Of a DNA stretch of 55,186 bases, positions 49,317 to 55,186 are shown in pieces. The notes below the pieces were generated by a model, which saw nothing but the letters and a program-made list of their open reading frames with translations, was not told the origin of the DNA and searched no databases. A program made the position numbers and the translations under genes. How positions within the stretch are numbered: the stretch's first letter is position 1; every line of letters starts with the position of its first letter. This DNA comes from an uncultured bacterium (GTDB lineage Bacteria; Krumholzibacteriota; Krumholzibacteriia; LZORAL124-64-63), in contig CALEMW010000106.1 of the NCBI GenBank assembly GCA_937910695.1, forward strand, positions 1 through 55,186, in the 5' to 3' direction.

Positions 49317-50642
49317 ATGCGTCACTGTGCACCAGCCCGTGGTCCTCTGCGGGGAACCGTCCGTGTTCCCGGCGACAAGTCGGTGACCCACCGCGCCCTC
49401 CTCTTCGCACCTTTGGGCGACGGGCCCTCCCGTGTGGACGGCTGGCTCGAGGCCGAGGACACTCTTCGATCCCTTGAAGCCGTACGCGTTCTGGGCGCCG
49501 ACATCCAGCGGGGCAGAGGCGACCTGGTGATCGCCCCGGGCTCGTTTCCGCAGGCGGGGGACGCCTCCGACGAAGCTCTCATGGTGGATATCGACTGCGG
49601 CAACAGTGGCACGACGACCCGTTTACTCCTCGGCCTGTTGGCCGGACGACGTGTCCGCGCCCGGCTCGACGGCGATGCGAGCCTGCGTTCGCGCCCTATG
49701 GCGAGGGTTGTCGAGCCATTGCGTGCCATGGGGGCTGTAATCCGCTATCTCGGAGAAGACGGACGTCTGCCCCTGGAGATTCACGGACGTTCTCTCACGG
49801 GGATCAGTCACGGCATGACCGTGGCTTCGGCCCAGGTCAAGTCGGCGTTGTTGCTTTCCGGGCTGACAGCCGTCGGTTCTACGACCGTTCTCGGCGGCGG
49901 CCGCTCCCGCGACCACACCGAACGGATGCTCAGAGCGATGGGCGCAAAGGTGACGGGGGACGGTGATGAGATCGACGTGTGCTCCGGCTCCACCCTCCGT
50001 GCCTTTGATCTGGACGTTCCGGGTGATCCTTCGAGCGCGGCGTTTCCTCTGGCCTCGGCACTGCTCGTACCCGGCTCCCAGATCACGGTGGCGGGCATGA
50101 TGCTCAACGCGACGCGGACGGGGATCAGCGAGGTGTTCCGGAGGATGGGAGTGGCGTTCACCGTGGAGTCCACCGGCGATGCAGCAGGCGAGCCCGTCGG
50201 CGGACTCTCTCTCGGATTCGGTCCGCTTCGTTCCTTCTCTCTCGGCGGCGCCGAAATTCCAACCTTGATCGACGAGATCCCTATGCTCGCCGTTCTCGCC
50301 TCACGGGCCGCAGGCATTACCAGGATTCGCGATGCCGCCGACCTGCGGGCCAAAGAATCCGACCGCATCGCCGTGACCGCCGCGGGCCTGCGGGCTTTGG
50401 GCGTGGAGGTCGCAGAACATCCGGACGGCATGGACATCGTCGGTCGTCCCGAAGGCTATCCGGTCGGCGACTCCGTCGTCGTTCATACCCACGGCGATCA
50501 TCGCATCGCCATGGCTTTCGCGGTGGCGGGGCTCGCATCGTCCCACGGTGTCGAGCTCGACGACGACGACTGTGTCGGGGTCTCCTATCCGGGGTTCTTC
50601 GACGACATCGAGCGTCTGCAGGGCGGCGGCGCCCCGGGTTGA
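49317..50642 (+). CDS. aroA: 3-phosphoshikimate 1-carboxyvinyltransferase (EPSP synthase)
   Basis: AroA adds enolpyruvate from PEP to shikimate-3-phosphate in the aromatic pathway. The ATG at 49317 gives 441 residues; the frame from 49245 lies in the promoter. Conserved blocks are PGDKSVTHRALLFAPLGDG, CGNSGTTTRLLLGLLAG, RSRPMARVVEPLRAMGA, SAQVKSALLLSGL, DPSSAAFPLASALL, LIDEIPMLAVLAS and AADLRAKESDRIAVTAAGL. aroC follows 52 bp downstream, then tyrS, so chorismate synthesis and tyrosyl-tRNA charging are genomically linked. Confidence 0.96.
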   Translation: MRHCAPARGPLRGTVRVPGDKSVTHRALLFAPLGDGPSRVDGWLEAEDTLRSLEAVRVLGADIQRGRGDLVIAPGSFPQAGDASDEALMVDIDCGNSGTTTRLLLGLLAGRRVRARLDGDASLRSRPMARVVEPLRAMGAVIRYLGEDGRLPLEIHGRSLTGISHGMTVASAQVKSALLLSGLTAVGSTTVLGGGRSRDHTERMLRAMGAKVTGDGDEIDVCSGSTLRAFDLDVPGDPSSAAFPLASALLVPGSQITVAGMMLNATRTGISEVFRRMGVAFTVESTGDAAGEPVGGLSLGFGPLRSFSLGGAEIPTLIDEIPMLAVLASRAAGITRIRDAADLRAKESDRIAVTAAGLRALGVEVAEHPDGMDIVGRPEGYPVGDSVVVHTHGDHRIAMAFAVAGLASSHGVELDDDDCVGVSYPGFFDDIERLQGGGAPG

Positions 50643-50694
50643 CCGTCCCGACCGCTTCGGTTACGTTGCCGTCTTCCGTGGAAAGGAGTGGATC

Positions 50695-51813
50695 ATGCGC
50701 TGTCTGCACGCAGGAGAGAGTCACGGCCCGGCTCTGATTTCGATCATCGAAGGTTTTCCGGCCGGTCTGAAGCTCGACGAATCGCTGATCGCCCCCGAGA
50801 TGGCTCGTCGTCTCGAGGGTCACGGCCGCGGCCTGCGCGCGCAATCCATCGAGACCGACAAGGTGCGCATTCTTGCCGGACTCTGGCAGGGACACACTCT
50901 CGGCTCGCCTCTGGCGCTCATGATCGAGAACCGCGACTTCGCGATCCGCAAGGGCAAGCCCCATCCCGACTGGAACGTACCGCGCCCCGGGCACGCCGAC
51001 CTGGCCGGGCGGCTCCGCTACGGCTACGACGGCTATGCACCGGTGGCCGAACGCGCCAGCGCCCGATCCACCGCCGGCATCGTGGCCGTCGGGGCCTGTT
51101 GCAAGACTCTGCTCGCGGTCTTCGGCATTCAGGTCTGGAGCCACACGGTGGCCCTCGGCGGCCTGGAGGCCGACTCCGGCGACGCCACACTGGCTCGGTT
51201 GCGCCGCGTACGCACCGGGTCGCCTCTGCGCTGTCTCGACCGCAAGGCCGAGGCGGGAATGATCGAGGAGATCGACGCCGCCTACAAGGAGGGCGTCACC
51301 CTCGGCGGCGTGACAGAAGTCGTGGCCTTCGGTCTGCCGGTGGGCCTCGGCACCTACGCCCAGACCGACCGCCGTCTCGATGCCCGCCTGGCCGAGGCGA
51401 TCATGGGGATTCCGAGCGTCAAGGCCGTGGAGATCGGCGACGGTGTGGCCGTGTCTGCCGAAGACGGCCAGACGGCCCACGACGCCCTGCTGCCCGCCGG
51501 TCGGGGCAAGGTACGACGTGAGACCAACCGCGCCGGCGGCCTTGAAGGGGGGGTGACCAACGGCATGCCCCTGCGGGCACGCGCCTACGTCAAACCCATC
51601 TCCTCCCAACGCAAGGGCGTTCCCAGCGTGGATCTGCGTACTGGCAAGGCTCACGCCGCTTCATACGTACGTTCCGACACCTGCGTGGTGCCGGCCGCGG
51701 GAGTGGTCGCCGAGGCGGCCGTCGCCTGGGAACTGGCCGCCGAACTCGTGAGGGCCCTCGGCGAGGCGCCCCTCAAGGAACTCAAACGACGTTTCAAGGA
51801 TCTGCCGCGATGA
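50695..51813 (+). CDS. aroC: Chorismate synthase
   Basis: AroC converts EPSP to chorismate with reduced FMN. The ATG at 50695 follows GGAAAGGAGTGG and gives 372 residues; the frame from 50548 runs through aroA in another phase. The opening MRCLHAGESHGPALISIIEGFPAG and the blocks RPGHADLAGRLRYGYD, ERASARSTAG, GLEGGVTNGMPLRARAYVKPISS are conserved family signatures. The stop overlaps tyrS by 4 bp (ATGA). Confidence 0.96.
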   Translation: MRCLHAGESHGPALISIIEGFPAGLKLDESLIAPEMARRLEGHGRGLRAQSIETDKVRILAGLWQGHTLGSPLALMIENRDFAIRKGKPHPDWNVPRPGHADLAGRLRYGYDGYAPVAERASARSTAGIVAVGACCKTLLAVFGIQVWSHTVALGGLEADSGDATLARLRRVRTGSPLRCLDRKAEAGMIEEIDAAYKEGVTLGGVTEVVAFGLPVGLGTYAQTDRRLDARLAEAIMGIPSVKAVEIGDGVAVSAEDGQTAHDALLPAGRGKVRRETNRAGGLEGGVTNGMPLRARAYVKPISSQRKGVPSVDLRTGKAHAASYVRSDTCVVPAAGVVAEAAVAWELAAELVRALGEAPLKELKRRFKDLPR

Positions 51814-53096
51814 CCGAACCGACCCACGACGCCACGCTGCCCCGCGCCGATTTTCTGCCTGTGATGAAGGAGCGAGGCTTCTTCAAGCAGTGCACCGACG
51901 AGGCGACCCTCACCGAACTGCTCGCAACCGAGCCGGTCACCGGGTACATCGGCTTCGATCCCACCGCCGATTCCCTGCACATCGGTTCGATGGTTCCGAT
52001 CATGGGTCTGCTGCACCTCCAGCGGCACGGCCACAGGCCCATCGCCATCGCGGGCGGCGGCACGGCCATGGTGGGCGACCCTTCAGGCAAAACCGAGCTG
52101 CGCAAGATGATGACGCTCGAGCAGATCGACGCCAACCTCGTAGGCATCAAAGCCCAGATCGCCCACTTCGTCGACTTCGGCGACGGCACCGCAGATGGTC
52201 GGCTCGACGGCTTGATGGTCAACAACGCCGACTGGCTCAAGGACTGGGGCTATCTCGACTTCCTGCGCGAAATCGGCCGTCACTTCAGCATCAACGTCAT
52301 GCTTTCGCGGGAGTCGGTGAAACAGCGCCTCGAGACCGGCATGTCGTTCATCGAGTTCAACTACATGATCCTGCAGGCCTACGACTTCATGATGCTCAAC
52401 CGCGACCACGGCTGCCGCCTGCAGATGGGCGGCGACGACCAATGGGGCAACATCGTCAGCGGCATCGACCTCACCCGGCGCATGAACCGCCAGGAAGTCT
52501 ACGGCCTCACCTTCCCCCTGATCGCCACCGCGTCGGGGGAGAAGATGGGCAAGACCGCAGCCGGCGCCGTCTGGCTCGATGCAAAGCGCACAAGCCCCTA
52601 CGACTTCTTCCAGTACTGGATCAATGTTGACGACCGCGACGTGGAACGCTTCCTGAAGCTCTATACCCTGCTGCCGATGGACGAAGTCGCCAAGCTGGCG
52701 GCCCTACAGGGGGCAGACATCCGCGACGCCAAACGCCGCCTCGCCTTCGAAGTCACTCGGGCCCTGCATGGCGAGCAGGCGGCGACCGAAGCCGAAAATG
52801 CGGCGGCGGTGCTCTTCGGCGGCGGCGGCGGCGGCGAGGGATCGATTCCTTCGAGCTCGCGACCCGCGGTCGTTCTCGCCGGCGATGGTCTGCCGCTCAT
52901 CGACGCTCTGGCCGACGCCGGCCTCGCCAAAAGCAAGGGCGAAGCCCGTAGGCTCATCCGACAGGGCGGCATCAAGGTCAACGGCGCGTCGATCGAAGAC
53001 GAGATGCACGCCCTCGGCCCCGCCGACGTCCGTGACGGCAGGATCGCCCTGCAGGCCGGCAAGAAGCGACACCATCACATCCTGATCGAGGAGTGA
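51810..53096 (+). CDS. tyrS: Tyrosyl-tRNA synthetase
   Basis: TyrS charges tRNA-Tyr. The 428-residue protein has the class I HIGH-like motif SLHIGS in FDPTADSLHIGSM and the KMSKS-like loop GEKMGKTAAGAVWLD. The tRNA-binding S4-like domain is at the C-terminus (AGLAKSKGEARRLIRQGGIKVNG). A glycine run, GGGGGGEGS, links the catalytic and C-terminal parts and is a local oddity. It overlaps aroC by 4 bp and ends 2 bp before the S9 peptidase start. Confidence 0.96.
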   Translation: MTEPTHDATLPRADFLPVMKERGFFKQCTDEATLTELLATEPVTGYIGFDPTADSLHIGSMVPIMGLLHLQRHGHRPIAIAGGGTAMVGDPSGKTELRKMMTLEQIDANLVGIKAQIAHFVDFGDGTADGRLDGLMVNNADWLKDWGYLDFLREIGRHFSINVMLSRESVKQRLETGMSFIEFNYMILQAYDFMMLNRDHGCRLQMGGDDQWGNIVSGIDLTRRMNRQEVYGLTFPLIATASGEKMGKTAAGAVWLDAKRTSPYDFFQYWINVDDRDVERFLKLYTLLPMDEVAKLAALQGADIRDAKRRLAFEVTRALHGEQAATEAENAAAVLFGGGGGGEGSIPSSSRPAVVLAGDGLPLIDALADAGLAKSKGEARRLIRQGGIKVNGASIEDEMHALGPADVRDGRIALQAGKKRHHHILIEE

Positions 53097-53098
53097 CC

Positions 53099-55186
53099 AT
53101 GTTCACGCGACATCTCACCGCGGTTCTCGTCGCGGCGGCGCTCTTTGCGGGCGCCGCTTCGGCTTTGCAGGTCGAGGAATGGGTCGAAGTGCCTCTGGCT
53201 GATCTGACGTGCACCACTCCCTTGTTCGGCGACGGAGAACAGGTCTGGCCCGAAACGGTGGCTGATCCGTGGTACCAATTCGAGCAGAACGCTCAGCTGG
53301 AGATGCGCAGGGGCTGGATGGATTACGGCGAACAGGACGCCGCGGGAATCCGCACGGCGCTGACCCACCTGGTCGTCGACCGGAAAGCCGAGGTCGAATT
53401 CGTTCTGGAATGCGCGGCCGCTTCAAGGCTGCGCCTGAACGGCGTCGTGGTTCTGGAACTCGCTGCCGGTGAAAATGAAGGCCGCCACACAGTCAGTCTG
53501 GAAAGTGGAAAAACCCAGATTCTCGTGGAGATCGCCACGGTGGTCGGTGAACGGGCGCGTTTCAAACTCACCGTCGAAACCGAGCGGGACGATATCCGGG
53601 CGACGACCAACGCACAGCGGCTGTTGACCCGATTCGAAGACACGCGCCTCGTTCCTTCCATCGCCGATCTAGCGATCTCTCCCAACGGCTCCTACCTGCT
53701 CGTCCTGCACGGCGAGCGCGATGCCGAGGGTGTGTCGCACCGTCGTTTGGAACTGCACAACCTCGAATCGGGACGTCGGGCGACCATCACCGACAGCTAC
53801 GTTTCGGTTCTTTCGTGGCTGTCGGACAGCCGATTCACCTATCGCGAACGCGGCGACATCGTCCTGAGAGATCTGCAGACCGGTCACGAACGCCGTCTGT
53901 TCGACGACGTGGAAGGTCTCGGCCAGTGCGATCTTGGCTCGCCGACCTATTATCTGGCGGATCCGGGCGGAGACGATGCGGCCGATCCCCATCACTTGAC
54001 CGAACTCCGCGAACGTTTGACCGACTGGAGCGACACCGCCCTTCTCTCGGTACGCCATGGCTTGACGGATCTGGCACGCACCATGCCCTTGACCGCCGCC
54101 GGAGATTTTCATGTGACATCGTTCGCCGTTCGGCGCGGCGACAACGGCGACCGGCTTGCCGTGGTGCGCAAAGTTCCGTGTGTGGGCCGCCCCTTCTTCT
54201 TCCACGAGATCTGGTCGATGAACGGCGACGGCGGCGATGCAGCCTTGCTGACGACCGTGACGACGGGCTTTGAGATTTGGCCCATGAACCTCGCCTGGTC
54301 TCCCGACGGCGCATACCTGGCCTGGACATGCAGCAGCAACGATGTGGGTGACGGCCAGCCGGAACGGAACTGGGCCCGCACCGACGTCTGGGTCGCCAAC
54401 GTCGTGACCGGCGAAGTACGCAACCTGACCTCGGACAACGACGCCACGCCACAGGATCGCAGTGGCGACGCCCTGACCTGGCTCGACGACCGCACCCTTG
54501 TGCTGCCCGTCGATGTCGGTCACAGCGGGGGAGTCATGCTGCTCGACACTGTCGATGGTACAGCTGAAACGAAAGGGCATGACGGCACTGTGGGCCACCT
54601 GACGACCGCCGTAGCAGGAAGGCGCGTCGCCTGGGTCCACTCGTCGCTGAACGAACCCGACAGGGCCATGATCCTCGATCTGGATTCGGGGACGACGCGC
54701 ACGGTGGTCGAAGCCGAGTCTCCGGCTCTGCTCGCACCCGAGGTGGATTCCTTCGTCTTCACCAATTCGGACGGCGATGTTATCGACGGCTGGCTTTATC
54801 ACCCCGTCATCGCAACGGGGGGATCCACGCCGTTGATCGTCTATTACTACGGCGGCGCCATCAGCACCATGGGCGGCTTCAACACCACCCACCAGTGGCT
54901 CGCCGCCAACGGCTACGCCGTGTATGTGATCAATCCCCGCGGCGCCCACACCTACGGTCAGGACTTCGCCGATCACCACGTCAACGACTGGGGCGTCAAG
55001 GCGCCCGCAGACGTCATCGAAGGCGTCGAAGCACTTCTGGCGGGTCATCCCGAACTCGACCGCACCCGCATAGGCTGCTACGGCGGCTCGTACGGCGGTT
55101 TCATGACCATGAGCTTGCTGACCCAGACCGATCTGTTCGCCGCCGCGGTGAGCATGTACGGCATCAGCGACCTTGCGAGCTACTGG
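53099..55186 (+). CDS. S9-family prolyl oligopeptidase-like serine peptidase (3' partial)
   Basis: The ATG at 53099 follows GAGGAG and the frame stays open for 696 codons to the window end, so the C-terminus is missing. A signal peptide (about 1-21) suggests export. Residues about 60-165 form a beta-rich jelly-roll-like region. Then comes a WD/beta-propeller-like region (about 190-560), with SPDGAYLAW, SPNGSYLL and similar repeats. The catalytic domain begins near 590 (PLIVYYYGGAISTMGG), and GGSYGGFMTM contains the nucleophile Ser. Asp and His of the triad lie beyond the window. Confidence 0.88.
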   Translation, partial: MFTRHLTAVLVAAALFAGAASALQVEEWVEVPLADLTCTTPLFGDGEQVWPETVADPWYQFEQNAQLEMRRGWMDYGEQDAAGIRTALTHLVVDRKAEVEFVLECAAASRLRLNGVVVLELAAGENEGRHTVSLESGKTQILVEIATVVGERARFKLTVETERDDIRATTNAQRLLTRFEDTRLVPSIADLAISPNGSYLLVLHGERDAEGVSHRRLELHNLESGRRATITDSYVSVLSWLSDSRFTYRERGDIVLRDLQTGHERRLFDDVEGLGQCDLGSPTYYLADPGGDDAADPHHLTELRERLTDWSDTALLSVRHGLTDLARTMPLTAAGDFHVTSFAVRRGDNGDRLAVVRKVPCVGRPFFFHEIWSMNGDGGDAALLTTVTTGFEIWPMNLAWSPDGAYLAWTCSSNDVGDGQPERNWARTDVWVANVVTGEVRNLTSDNDATPQDRSGDALTWLDDRTLVLPVDVGHSGGVMLLDTVDGTAETKGHDGTVGHLTTAVAGRRVAWVHSSLNEPDRAMILDLDSGTTRTVVEAESPALLAPEVDSFVFTNSDGDVIDGWLYHPVIATGGSTPLIVYYYGGAISTMGGFNTTHQWLAANGYAVYVINPRGAHTYGQDFADHHVNDWGVKAPADVIEGVEALLAGHPELDRTRIGCYGGSYGGFMTMSLLTQTDLFAAAVSMYGISDLASYW

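Noticed and set aside
1..55186. Prophage, insertion sequence, integrase, CRISPR array, tRNA or rRNA
   Set aside because: I saw no transposase, integrase, phage protein, spaced direct repeats, or cloverleaf or rRNA sequence in any intergenic region.

Overview
The window is GC-rich bacterial chromosome, densely coded, with genes on both strands. Evidence for a Gram-negative (diderm) cell is strong: an Mla-type ABC/MCE lipid-transport operon, a TonB-dependent receptor, beta-barrel proteins ending in aromatic or hydrophobic residues, and a lipoprotein. Two large secreted proteins end in FlgD-Ig/T9SS type-A-like modules starting NPFNP. That style is typical of the FCB superphylum and neighbouring uncultured phyla (Krumholzibacteriota, Eisenbacteria, Latescibacteria). 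The phylum is an inference from protein style; no rRNA lies in the window. I see no phage, insertion sequence, CRISPR array, tRNA or rRNA.

Layout. 1-5080 (+): prmC (5' cut), murA, selB, ispG. 5111-8948: two small secreted proteins flank a minus-strand pair (outer-membrane barrel, RqcH-like). 9084-13076 (+): yicC-gmk-rpoZ-coaBC-udg, a classic housekeeping cluster. 13218-15737: a methyltransferase (-) and dnaB (+) diverge from a region holding DnaA-box-like 9-mers. 15787-19740: a receiver protein and hybrid kinase (-), then a metallo-beta-lactamase-fold enzyme (+). 20002-23072 (+): mlaE-mlaF-mlaD and a rubrerythrin-like protein. 23286-28216 (+): TPR histidine kinase, NarL-type regulator and a large secreted Asp-box protein. 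28323-32507: a small haem protein, a phosphodiesterase-like lipoprotein, a membrane-anchored reductive-dehalogenase-like protein and a patatin. 32605-39580 (+): subtilisin-like exoprotease, radA, ispD, methyltransferase. 39680-47686: two more small secreted proteins flank a DUF4254 protein, an outer-membrane protein, a second MBL enzyme, an OPA-type transporter and a TonB-dependent receptor. 47780-55186: MATE exporter (-), then aroA-aroC-tyrS and a 3'-cut S9 peptidase (+).

The most interesting signal is a short C-terminal tag shared by five otherwise mostly unrelated secreted proteins, ending at 5793, 8948, 28323 (minus strand), 40246 and 47686. Their last 16 residues align without gaps as V-x-N-[ED]-x-x-[STG]-[WF]-[SG]-x-[VIL]-K-x-[LQ]-[FW]-R, with the Arg at the very C terminus; one of the five departs in the first four positions. 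All five have signal peptides. The tag has no hydrophobic helix and is not LPXTG, PEP-CTERM or T9SS-like, so it is a candidate for an undescribed sorting or anchoring signal. Other points worth a second look are a Cys cluster inside a histidine-kinase ATPase domain, an RqcH-like protein lacking the Arg of the DR motif, DnaA boxes before dnaB, leaderless-looking promoters, and one hairpin sequence used at two distant loci.
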